Part shown: piece by piece, positions 1 to 6,043 of the stretch | Layout: every line of letters starts with the position of its first letter | How positions within the stretch are numbered: position 1 is the first letter of the stretch | Assembly: GCA_047623555.1 (NCBI GenBank) | Contig: JBLHMP010000092.1 | Location: forward strand, 1-13,422 | Reading direction: 5' to 3' | Origin: NORP181 sp047623555 | GTDB lineage: Bacteria; Pseudomonadota; Alphaproteobacteria; Rhodobacterales; Rhodobacteraceae | DNA length: 13,422 bases | Translations under genes and position numbers: made by a program | The notes under the pieces: model-generated | Seen by the model: only the letters and a program-made list of their open reading frames with translations | What the model was told of the DNA's origin: nothing | The model's database searches: none

Positions 1-102
1 GCCATACCGCTCTGCAAGACCCCATGCAGGTTCGTCGCTCGCCTAGATGGCAGCCCGTATCTTAGGCGTTGTTGTCGCCTGGCTATGAAGATCGATCAAC
101 AT
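1..102 (-). pseudogene. IS481-family transposase, N-terminal fragment with internal amber stop
   Basis: Read on the minus strand from an ATG at 102-100, the translation begins MLIDLHSQATTTPKIRAAI, then a TAG at 45-43, then ASDEPAWGLAERYG up to the window edge. This matches what I recall of the N-terminus of alphaproteobacterial IS481-family transposases: ATTTPxxRAAIQ, then a helix-turn-helix segment of the type LAxRYGxxxxTVxKW. The amber codon stands where the family normally has Gln (CAG to TAG). A possible ribosome site GGAAGGG lies just upstream (117-111 on the minus strand). The rest of the gene lies outside the window, so its overall state is unknown. An inactive insertion-sequence copy is the simplest reading. 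The terminal inverted repeat could not be identified. Confidence 0.65.
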
Positions 103-459
103 TTAGCGCCCTTCCGAATGTCACCTAGAACCGATCTTGCCAAGAAAAATGCAGAACGGAGAGGATCTATGTGATCATCCAGGATGGAACAGATGATAGC
201 CTAAAATCTTCGGTTTTTGAAGAAAATACGGAAATGCCCCATTTCTCTGGCGCTAGACGGGTGCAAAATTCTCTAGGAAATTATCAGCAAACTGGGCTTT
301 TCCCAGAATTTTGGCAAAGTTAGCTTACTCGGGCACAACAATAGGGCCAGATTTTTTTCTGGTGCGGTAAAACCGACTCATTAGTCTCAATTAGAGAATC
401 CTTGCGCGAATCACTCACCAGATAGTTCCGACTTTACCTTCAGCACAGGATGCTAGCGT
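103..459. other. AT-rich intergenic stretch between the IS remnant and the kinase gene
   Basis: This stretch holds no recognised gene. It contains one possible small ORF (171-323, listed separately) and two weak hairpins. One is CTGGG/CCCAG at 292-306 with a CTTTT loop. The other is CCAGA/TCTGG at 347-362 with a loop of six T. Neither has a stem long enough to call a terminator with confidence. The end of the insertion sequence whose transposase start is at 102 should lie somewhere here. The region is more AT-rich than the flanking genes, as expected for non-coding or decayed DNA. Confidence 0.6.
171..323 (+). CDS. Possible small protein of 50 residues, unknown function
   Basis: A GTG at 171 is preceded by GGAGAGG at 158-164 with a 6-base gap, a strong Shine-Dalgarno arrangement. 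The frame stays open for 50 codons to a TAG at 321-323. The product would begin MIIQDGTDDSLKSSVFEE and end LFPEFWQS. It is hydrophilic and acidic in its first half, with no membrane segment, signal peptide or cysteine. I do not recognise it. It stands alone between an insertion-sequence remnant and the end of a kinase gene, so it could be a chance ORF. The support is only the ribosome site and the open frame. Confidence 0.28.
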   Translation: MIIQDGTDDSLKSSVFEENTEMPHFSGARRVQNSLGNYQQTGLFPEFWQS

Positions 460-1353
460 TCAATGCGGAGTTCGCAACTTTAGAAATTTGGTAACTTCGC
501 CGGCGGTTGGAAAGTTCTCGTCCCGAACAGGGCGACTGACTTTCAAAACTGCTGTGGCGTTTGCCTGTTGGACCGCCAATATTTCTGACTGCCCTTGGGC
601 CAGTGCCAAAGTAAAGGCACCGTGCCAAACGTCCCCCGCGCCAAGGGTATTCACCGCGTTTACCGGGTAGGTCGGAACCCGGATCAGGCGTATTCCGTCG
701 TGACAAAGCACAGGTAAAGCACCGCGCGTCACGGCACACCACGCCCCAAGTTGGTGCGCCGCTTTTTCCAATGCTAGCGCGTCGCAATCACCGATATAGT
801 CAGTTAACCCCTGCTCTGAGAACACGACATGCGTTGCCAACGACAGGGCAATTTCCGCCTCGGTGACCGGTGCCTCGGCGTCGATCACCGCCGGTATTTT
901 CGCGTACCGCGCCGCGCGCATAATTTGTGCTGCGCCGTCGGGCCATCGGGTGTCCACCAGGGCGGCATCAAATGGGAATGACACTGGCAAGGTGAAATTA
1001 TTGGGGACCAATGTGGCATCGCGGTGGTTTATGATCGTGCGATCACCATCAGGATCGATCAAAATCGCAGACCGTGACGTCCCCACACCCGCAAGTGCGC
1101 CCACGTATTGGTCGTCAATCCCACGCTCTGTCATTTTCTGGCGCAGAAAAGCCCCAAAATTATCGTCACCTATTGCGCCCACAAGACTGGCATTGCCGCC
1201 AAGGCCTGCGATGGCAGAGGCGGCATTCATTGCGCCACCGCCGGTAATCATCTGCGACGCCGATGCCCTGTTTTTGGTGCCTTTGCTGGGAAATCCGGCA
1301 ACCTCGAACACAATGTCAGCGGCAATCAGGCCTGCACAAATGATCCTTGGCAT
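460..1353 (-). CDS. PfkB-family sugar kinase, YihV-like
   Basis: This is a 297-residue kinase of the ribokinase/PfkB superfamily, which transfers phosphate from ATP to a sugar or sugar acid. An upstream ATG at 1407 would add 18 residues. The ATG at 1353 is preferred because AAGGAAA lies about 9 bases upstream and the protein then starts directly at the first strand (MPRIICAGLIAADIV). The N-terminal signature is at about 38-67 (GGGAMNAASAIAGLGG...GDDNFG). The C-terminal signature is NTLGAGD at 235-241 with catalytic base D241; the first residue is Asn where Asp is usual. The segments RTIINH, VDTRWPDGA, HVVFSEQGL and GAGDVWHGA resemble E. coli YihV (6-deoxy-6-sulfofructose kinase), including the equivalents of its sulfonate-contact Asn and Arg (N109, R136), as I recall them. 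It is divergent from an aldolase gene across a shared promoter region. The substrate is unknown, since other keto-sugar kinases share this fold. Confidence 0.9.
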   Translation of the reverse strand: MPRIICAGLIAADIVFEVAGFPSKGTKNRASASQMITGGGAMNAASAIAGLGGNASLVGAIGDDNFGAFLRQKMTERGIDDQYVGALAGVGTSRSAILIDPDGDRTIINHRDATLVPNNFTLPVSFPFDAALVDTRWPDGAAQIMRAARYAKIPAVIDAEAPVTEAEIALSLATHVVFSEQGLTDYIGDCDALALEKAAHQLGAWCAVTRGALPVLCHDGIRLIRVPTYPVNAVNTLGAGDVWHGAFTLALAQGQSEILAVQQANATAVLKVSRPVRDENFPTAGEVTKFLKLRTPH

Positions 1354-1398
1354 TGCGTATAATTTCCTTTTCGTTTCGGCATACCGCCATGATAAGCC

Positions 1399-1414
1399 AT
1401 CTAACATGTTAGAT
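1399..1414. promoter_or_regulatory. Perfect 16-bp palindrome, candidate operator of the divergent promoter
   Basis: ATCTAACATGTTAGAT is its own reverse complement. It lies between the divergent kinase and aldolase genes and shares its last T with the -35 hexamer of the plus-strand promoter. GntR-family dimers usually bind short palindromes of this size, and a GntR/FCD regulator is encoded two genes downstream. Assigning the site to that regulator is an inference. The half-site spacing does not closely match the usual GT...AC order of FadR-type operators. A second short dyad, TTGACAGTCAA (1414-1424), follows directly. Confidence 0.55.
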
Positions 1415-1441
1415 TGACAGTCAACGTGTATCTAGTAACAT
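1414..1441 (+). promoter_or_regulatory. Predicted sigma-70 promoter for the aldolase-gntR genes
   Basis: A perfect -35 hexamer TTGACA (1414-1419) is followed after 16 bases by TAACAT (1436-1441), which matches four of six -10 positions. Transcription would start near 1448, giving a leader of about 45 bases to the point where aldolase homology begins (1492). The adjacent 16-bp palindrome would let a regulator block polymerase. The TTGACAGTCAA dyad also places a TTGAC on the opposite strand, but I found no good -10 for the kinase direction. Confidence 0.45.
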
Positions 1442-1518
1442 GCATAGAGAATCTGGCGTAAAGCCGAACCATAAAAAACACGGGGCCCACCATCGCGCAT
1501 TTCGGTATCTCAACGGCT

Positions 1519-2358
1519 TTGCTCACTCCGTTTCATTCGGATGGCAGCCTGAACCTAACGCTTTTTTGCACACATGCGAATGCGATGCTTGGTAACGGCG
1601 TCCAGGGTGTCACGCTATTTGGAACAACTGGTGAAGGCGCCTCAATCGGGTTGGACGAACGATCCCACGCGATCAAAGCTATGATCGACAGTGGGATTTC
1701 AGCCAACGTTATGACGCTTGGATTATGTGCCTGCGCGGTCACAGATGTTGTGGCGCAGGTTGCACAAGGTCTCGCATTTGGCGTTAGCCAATTCCTGCTT
1801 TTGCCGCCATATTATTTCACCGATCTGGATGATGCCGGGTTGTTTGAGTGGCACGCCAAGCTGTTTGAATTGGTTGATCCACGGGCCAAATTTGTCCTCT
1901 ATCATATCCCGCAGGTCACGCAGGTGCCGCTGTCGGTTGATTTGGTCATGCGATTGCGCAGCACATTTCCGGACCGCGTGATCGCCATCAAAGACAGCTC
2001 GGGAAATTGGGACAACACAAAAGCCCTTATTGAAACCGGCAAGATTCCGGTTTTGGTCGGCGACGAACGGCTGTTGCACAAAGCAGCTGCGATTGGCGCA
2101 GCCGGTTCGATTTGTGGTGTCGCAAACCTGTATCCTCAGCGGATGAACACCCTGTTTGACAGTCAAACAGAGGATACCGATCTGTCTACCGACGTTGATT
2201 TTATTGTGTCGGTTCCGGTCATCCCGGCGTTAAAGCAAATAATGGTTGCGATGACGGGCGACGCGAGCTGGGGTAATTTACGTGCGCCGCTGCAGCCGCT
2301 AACGAGCGAGGCCAGCGCCAAAATTTCTGCACGGTTTTCCAAAGGGGCTGCCACGTGA
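1519..2358 (+). CDS. DapA-superfamily (dihydrodipicolinate synthase/N-acetylneuraminate lyase) aldolase or dehydratase
   Basis: This is a class I, lysine Schiff-base enzyme that cleaves or dehydrates a 2-keto acid substrate. From the TTG at 1519 the product has 279 residues. Visible family marks are LFGTTGEG (33-40), LLPPYY (94-99), the catalytic Tyr in FVLYHIP (Y128) and the Schiff-base Lys in IAIKDSSGNW (K158). After the Tyr motif it reads PQVTQVPLS, lacking the Arg that dihydrodipicolinate synthase uses to hold its substrate, so it is probably not the lysine-pathway enzyme. Homology clearly begins earlier: codons 1492-1518 read (I)AHFGISTA, which completes the first strand. No ATG, GTG or TTG lies there, only an ATC at 1492, and an in-frame TAA at 1459 closes the frame. 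The annotated start is therefore uncertain. The stop overlaps the next gene by four bases (GTGA), suggesting translational coupling. Confidence 0.88.
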   Translation: MLTPFHSDGSLNLTLFCTHANAMLGNGVQGVTLFGTTGEGASIGLDERSHAIKAMIDSGISANVMTLGLCACAVTDVVAQVAQGLAFGVSQFLLLPPYYFTDLDDAGLFEWHAKLFELVDPRAKFVLYHIPQVTQVPLSVDLVMRLRSTFPDRVIAIKDSSGNWDNTKALIETGKIPVLVGDERLLHKAAAIGAAGSICGVANLYPQRMNTLFDSQTEDTDLSTDVDFIVSVPVIPALKQIMVAMTGDASWGNLRAPLQPLTSEASAKISARFSKGAAT

Positions 2359-3011
2359 CCAAAACCTCTGCCCTTCGATTGCGCGACCACGCCTATTCTA
2401 ACTTTACCGAAAAGCTGTTGGCGCGCGATATACGACCTGGGCAGATTGTGTCACAACGTGAATTGGTCGAACTTACCGGGATGCCGCTTGGCGCCATTCG
2501 CGAAATGATCCCACGTCTTGAGGCCGACGGTCTGATCAAAACCGTACCAAAACGCGGGCTACAGGTGCTTTCCATCGATCTTGACCTCGTGCGTAACGCC
2601 TTTCAGCTGCGCAATATCATCGAAGGCGAAGCGGTTGCTGAATTTTGCAAATTAGCAACAACCGATGAGATTGAGCGTCTGGAGGCCGAGCATCGAAATA
2701 TCCGCGATGCCGCCGCTGCAAAAGTGACGCCCGAAATTCTGCTGTTAGCTCAGCAGGTGGATTGGGCGTTTCATGACCGTATCATCGACGCGATGGAAAA
2801 TTCGATTATTTCCGATATCCACCGGATAAATGCGATAAAAATCCGGCTTATCCGAAACTCTGACACCCGAATGTTGCCAGAGCTGGTTGTCCCGGCTATC
2901 ACCGAGCATCTTGCAATTCTTGCCGCCCTAAAAAGGCGCGATGTGGCTGGTTCTGTCGAGGCAATTCATTCACATATTAACAGCGCCAAAAGACGCGCGT
3001 TGGGCATGTAG
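2355..3011 (+). CDS. GntR-family transcriptional regulator, FadR/FCD subfamily
   Basis: This 218-residue regulator has an N-terminal winged helix-turn-helix (about 12-73, including SQRELVELTGMPLGAIREMIPRL) and an all-helical FCD ligand-binding domain (about 80-212). The usual FCD metal-site residues are present: D136 and H140 in DWAFHDRII, H185 in EHLAIL and H207 in SHINSA. Such proteins normally sense a small organic acid and repress adjacent catabolic genes. The GTG start at 2355 overlaps the aldolase stop by four bases. A likely target is the palindrome in the divergent promoter upstream of the aldolase gene. The ligand is probably a substrate or intermediate of this pathway, but the sequence does not identify it. 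Confidence 0.92.
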   Translation: MTKTSALRLRDHAYSNFTEKLLARDIRPGQIVSQRELVELTGMPLGAIREMIPRLEADGLIKTVPKRGLQVLSIDLDLVRNAFQLRNIIEGEAVAEFCKLATTDEIERLEAEHRNIRDAAAAKVTPEILLLAQQVDWAFHDRIIDAMENSIISDIHRINAIKIRLIRNSDTRMLPELVVPAITEHLAILAALKRRDVAGSVEAIHSHINSAKRRALGM

Positions 3012-3090
3012 GACGACTTTCGGGGGCCTAACGATCGCTCGCGAAACACACAAGCGGTACAGAAACCGCATTCTAAAGGGAGGACCTTAA
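3012..3090 (+). promoter_or_regulatory. Short leader between gntR and dctP with a strong ribosome site
   Basis: The gap of 79 bases carries AAAGGGAGG at 3076-3083, 7 bases before the dctP ATG. This is the strongest ribosome site in the catabolic block and fits the high expression expected of a periplasmic binding protein. A small dyad, GCGGT/ACCGC (3054-3069), lies just before it. No clear promoter hexamers and no copy of the 16-bp palindrome were seen, so dctP may be transcribed from the upstream promoter. Confidence 0.4.
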
Positions 3091-4086
3091 ATGATTACGA
3101 AATTCACAAGACGCGCCTTATTGGCTCTGACGGCTGCCGCAATTGCAGCGCCAGTTTACGCGGCCGATACGATTACTTTGCGTTTGTCGACACCAGCCTC
3201 AGAAACCGACCAGCGCTCGGTGGCATTGGCCGACGTTTTTGCCCCAGCTGTCGCAGGTTTTGCAACCTACGAGCCGCATTACAACGCATCGTTGATCGCG
3301 CAAGGGGCCGAGTTGGAATCTATTGCCTCGGGTGATCTGGAAATGTCGATCACTTCGGCACAGGAACTGGCACAGTTCTTCCCCGAATTCTCAATCTTTG
3401 CCACCGGATATGTGCATCAGGACGCCGCCCATCAGGTTGCTGTTTTCAATGACCCGCTGATGGATCAATTCAAGAAAAAAGCCGAAGACGAACTTGGCGT
3501 GAAACTGCTTGCGGTTATGTATCTTGGTCAGCGTCACGTGAACCTTCGCCAAACCAAAGAAGAATTGACAGTGACAACCCCCGCCGATCTGGCAGGTGTC
3601 AATCTGCGGATGCCGGGCACAGACGCATGGCAGTTTTTGGGCAAAGCGCTGGGTGCCAATCCGACACCTATGGCCTTTACCGAAGTGTATACCGCGCTGC
3701 AGACCGGATCGGTTGACGGGCAGGATAACCCGCTTCCAACTGTTGTTGACGCCAAGTTCTACGAGGTGACCAACCAAATCGCCCTGACCTCGCATCTGGT
3801 TGACCTGAACTATGTGGCATTTTCAAAGGTCGTTTGGGATGAACTGAGCGAAGAGCAACAGGCAACCGTACAGGCCGCCGCAGATGCCGCCGCCGAGAGC
3901 GGTCGTCAACAGCAGCTTGAGAAAGAAAAGAGCCTAGTTTCATTCCTCACAGAAAAAGGTTTGGAAATCTATAAGCCGGATCTGAATGCGTTCCGCACCC
4001 ATGTTCAGGGCGAATATGCAGGGTCTGACCTTGCAGCCAGCTGGCCTGAGGGCGTGTTGGAAAAAATCAACGCACTTGGCAACTAA
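3091..4086 (+). CDS. dctP: TRAP transporter periplasmic solute-binding protein
   Basis: This 331-residue protein is the binding component of a tripartite ATP-independent periplasmic transporter, which captures an organic acid in the periplasm. A signal peptide covers residues 1-24 (positive start KFTRRALLAL, cleavage after VYA). The TRRALL segment is mildly Tat-like, but a Sec signal is equally possible. The DctP fold marks are clear: GVNLRMPG with the carboxylate-binding Arg R173, then FTEVYTALQTGSVDGQDNP (197-214). The length is normal for the family. It precedes dctQ and dctM, separated from dctQ by a strong stem-loop. The nearby kinase and aldolase suggest a carboxylated sugar derivative as ligand, which is an inference. 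The symbol is used for the family, not to claim C4-dicarboxylate specificity. Confidence 0.95.
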   Translation: MITKFTRRALLALTAAAIAAPVYAADTITLRLSTPASETDQRSVALADVFAPAVAGFATYEPHYNASLIAQGAELESIASGDLEMSITSAQELAQFFPEFSIFATGYVHQDAAHQVAVFNDPLMDQFKKKAEDELGVKLLAVMYLGQRHVNLRQTKEELTVTTPADLAGVNLRMPGTDAWQFLGKALGANPTPMAFTEVYTALQTGSVDGQDNPLPTVVDAKFYEVTNQIALTSHLVDLNYVAFSKVVWDELSEEQQATVQAAADAAAESGRQQQLEKEKSLVSFLTEKGLEIYKPDLNAFRTHVQGEYAGSDLAASWPEGVLEKINALGN

Positions 4087-4103
4087 GATAACGCTGCCTT
4101 GGC

Positions 4104-4133
4104 ATGGAAGGACGGTTTGCGCCGTCCTTCCAT
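4104..4133 (+). terminator. 12-bp stem-loop between dctP and dctQ
   Basis: A perfect 12-bp inverted repeat (4104-4115 with 4122-4133, core GGAAGGACGG/CCGTCCTTCC) encloses a 6-base loop TTTGCG. It starts 17 bases after the dctP stop. No run of T follows (next bases TATGATTTA), so it is more likely a 3' mRNA stabiliser or partial terminator than a full stop. This would give more binding protein than membrane subunits. The ATG at 4104 that would lengthen dctQ lies inside the stem, which argues against its use. Confidence 0.7.
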
Positions 4134-4187
4134 TATGATTTACCCACGGCCTGTATCATGTTGGGTCCTGCGTTACTGGAAGTTTCG

Positions 4188-4751
4188 ATGAAAAAGATTC
4201 AGACCGGTTTGCGCCATTTCGCCCAAGCCGTTGCTGCGGCGTTGATGGCCACGATGTTCCTCACATTCATGTTGCAGATCGTTGTGCGATATACCGCCCG
4301 ACTGGAGTGGTTGCCCTCGTATTTTCCGTTCCTTGAGCCAACAAACTATGGCTGGACGCTGGAATTTTGCCTGCTGCTTTGGGTCTGGCTGGTGTTTTTG
4401 GGCAATGCATTTGTGGTCAGAGAACGCGATCACGTCACCTTTGATATTCTGTACCTTGCTGTGCGCCCGAGCGTGCGGCGCTGGTTTGCGATCATATCTG
4501 GTGTTGCGATTTGCGGGGCGCTTATTCTTTCAGTCGAACCAACCTGGTCGAAATTCTATATTCTGCGGCTAAAGAAAACTGCGACGTTATCAACCGTGTT
4601 CGGAGACTGGATTCGAATGCGCGAAATTTATTCGATCTACATCGTATTTCTGATCGCTGTCTCGCTCAGATATGCTTGGGCCGTCTATCGCGCGATCCGG
4701 TTTGGAGTGGACGAACCGGCAACTGAATTCCACGGAGATGGACTGAAATGA
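4188..4751 (+). CDS. dctQ: TRAP transporter small membrane subunit
   Basis: This 187-residue integral membrane protein is the DctQ-type small subunit that joins DctM in the inner membrane. The frame is open back to an ATG at 4104, but that codon lies in a stem-loop. The ATG at 4188 has GGAAG 5 bases upstream and gives a typical start (MKKIQTGLRHFAQAV). Four membrane segments are visible: AAALMATMFLTFMLQIVV, the segment around LEFCLLLWVWLVFLG, WFAIISGVAICGALIL and IYIVFLIAVSLRYAW. The motif VVRERDHVTFDI after the second segment is typical of the family. Its stop overlaps the dctM start (ATGA). Confidence 0.92.
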   Translation: MKKIQTGLRHFAQAVAAALMATMFLTFMLQIVVRYTARLEWLPSYFPFLEPTNYGWTLEFCLLLWVWLVFLGNAFVVRERDHVTFDILYLAVRPSVRRWFAIISGVAICGALILSVEPTWSKFYILRLKKTATLSTVFGDWIRMREIYSIYIVFLIAVSLRYAWAVYRAIRFGVDEPATEFHGDGLK

Positions 4752-6043
4752 GTGTCGAATTCCTTGTCTGTATTGGCACCCTTTTCTTTCTTGCCGGGAT
4801 AGGAACGCCGATCGCCTATGCGATCATTATTGCGTCCATCGCCTATTTGTTTTCCGCCGGGCAAGGCATCGGTATTGTCGGCAAGGTTCTTATGGATGGG
4901 CTTTATCAAAGCTTTATCCTGCTGGCTGTGCCGCTTTTCATTGTCGCCGCCAACATCATGAATGCGGGCTCGATCAGCGATCGGTTGCTTAACTTTTGTG
5001 TGGCGTTGGTTGGTCGGTTTCGCGGTGGCCTTGGGCATGTCAATGTCGTGGCTTCGCTGATCTTTTCGGGCATGTCCGGGTCTGCCGTTGCTGATGCGGC
5101 TGGCATTGGCAAAATCATCATCCAGATGATGACCAAAAGTGGTCACTACACCCGCGGATACGCCGCCGCGATCACAGCCGCATCTGCCACGATCGGCCCA
5201 ATTATCCCGCCCTCGATTCCAATGGTGCTGTATGCGTTGGTGTCCAACACATCCATTGGCTACCTGTTTTTGGGCGGTATCATTCCCGGCCTTATGATGG
5301 GCGCGGTTCTTATGGCTATGAACACAGTTTTGTCCCACCGCCGAGGCTTTGCCATTGAAGAAGCCGTGCCATTGTCGGAATTGCCCCGGCGCACGGCCAA
5401 TGCCTTTCCTGCGCTATTGATGCCGGCGATCTTGCTCTATGGCATCTATGGCGGGGTGACGACACCCACCGAGGCCGCAGCCGTCGCCGCCTTTTACGCG
5501 CTGATGCTGGCGGCGTTTTTCTATCGTGCGCTAAGTCTTCGCGCGCTTTACGGTATACTTGTTGAAAGTGCGCGATCTTCTGCGGCGGTTGGTCTGGTCA
5601 TTGGCGGGGCGCTGATCCTGAACTATGTGGTCGCGTCAGAAAACATTCCCACCATTCTAGCGGCACATTTGATCGGGATTGATGTAGAGCCTCTCACATT
5701 CCTGCTTGGGGTTACCGTCTTATTTTTGCTGCTTGGCTGCGTATTAGATGCAACCACAATCATCCTAGTGATCATTCCACTGTTCTTGCCGACCTGCCGC
5801 GAACTTGGCATTGATCTGGTCCATTTTGGCGTTGTCTCGGTGGTAAATTGCATGATCGGGTTAATCACACCGCCCTATGGTATTCTTTTGTTTGTTCTGA
5901 ACGCTGTAACGGGTATTCCATTGTCCGAAATCATCCGCGAAATCTGGCCATTCCTGATCGCGCTGCTGTTGGCATTGTTGGCACTGGTTCTGTGGCCGGG
6001 TTTGGTATTGTGGCTTCCCAGAATGTTTGGATACGCCGGCTAG
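4748..6043 (+). CDS. dctM: TRAP transporter large membrane subunit
   Basis: This 431-residue DctM protein is the ion-coupled translocation channel of the TRAP transporter, with about 12 hydrophobic segments. Family features visible are GMSGSAVADAAGIG (about 115-128), ITAASATIGPIIPPSIPMVLY (about 142-162), the segment GVTTPTEAAAVAAFYAL in the middle, and LITPPYGILLFV near the end. The length is normal. It overlaps dctQ by four bases (ATGA) and is translated with it. Its TAG stop (6041-6043) overlaps the TAG stop of the convergent gene on the other strand in a shared CTAG, leaving no room for a terminator between the two operons. Confidence 0.96.
   Translation: MSVEFLVCIGTLFFLAGIGTPIAYAIIIASIAYLFSAGQGIGIVGKVLMDGLYQSFILLAVPLFIVAANIMNAGSISDRLLNFCVALVGRFRGGLGHVNVVASLIFSGMSGSAVADAAGIGKIIIQMMTKSGHYTRGYAAAITAASATIGPIIPPSIPMVLYALVSNTSIGYLFLGGIIPGLMMGAVLMAMNTVLSHRRGFAIEEAVPLSELPRRTANAFPALLMPAILLYGIYGGVTTPTEAAAVAAFYALMLAAFFYRALSLRALYGILVESARSSAAVGLVIGGALILNYVVASENIPTILAAHLIGIDVEPLTFLLGVTVLFLLLGCVLDATTIILVIIPLFLPTCRELGIDLVHFGVVSVVNCMIGLITPPYGILLFVLNAVTGIPLSEIIREIWPFLIALLLALLALVLWPGLVLWLPRMFGYAG

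Noticed and set aside
347..362. Hairpin with a run of seven T as a terminator
   Set aside because: The T-run forms the loop and one stem base rather than following the stem, and the stem has only 5 bp.
440..787. 115-codon open frame overlapping the end of the kinase gene
   Set aside because: It lies in another frame of a certain PfkB kinase gene on the same strand and has no domain.
1354..1407. Longer start of the PfkB kinase at 1407
   Set aside because: The first 18 residues (MLDGLSWRYAETKRKLYA) do not belong to the fold, the ATG at 1407 lies inside the operator palindrome, and the start at 1353 has a clear ribosome site.
1519..2358. Calling the aldolase dapA (lysine biosynthesis) or nanA (sialic acid lyase)
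   Set aside because: The Arg after the catalytic Tyr motif that dihydrodipicolinate synthase needs is absent, and no sialic acid genes other than a TRAP transporter are near. Only the superfamily is supported.
4104..4187. N-terminal extension of dctQ by 28 residues
   Set aside because: The ATG at 4104 lies within the dctP-dctQ stem-loop, the extension is not membrane-like, and the ATG at 4188 has a good ribosome site.
4685..5338. 217-codon open frame antisense to dctM and the end of dctQ
   Set aside because: The product is rich in His, Asn and Asp with no domain, as expected of the reverse complement of a hydrophobic membrane protein gene.
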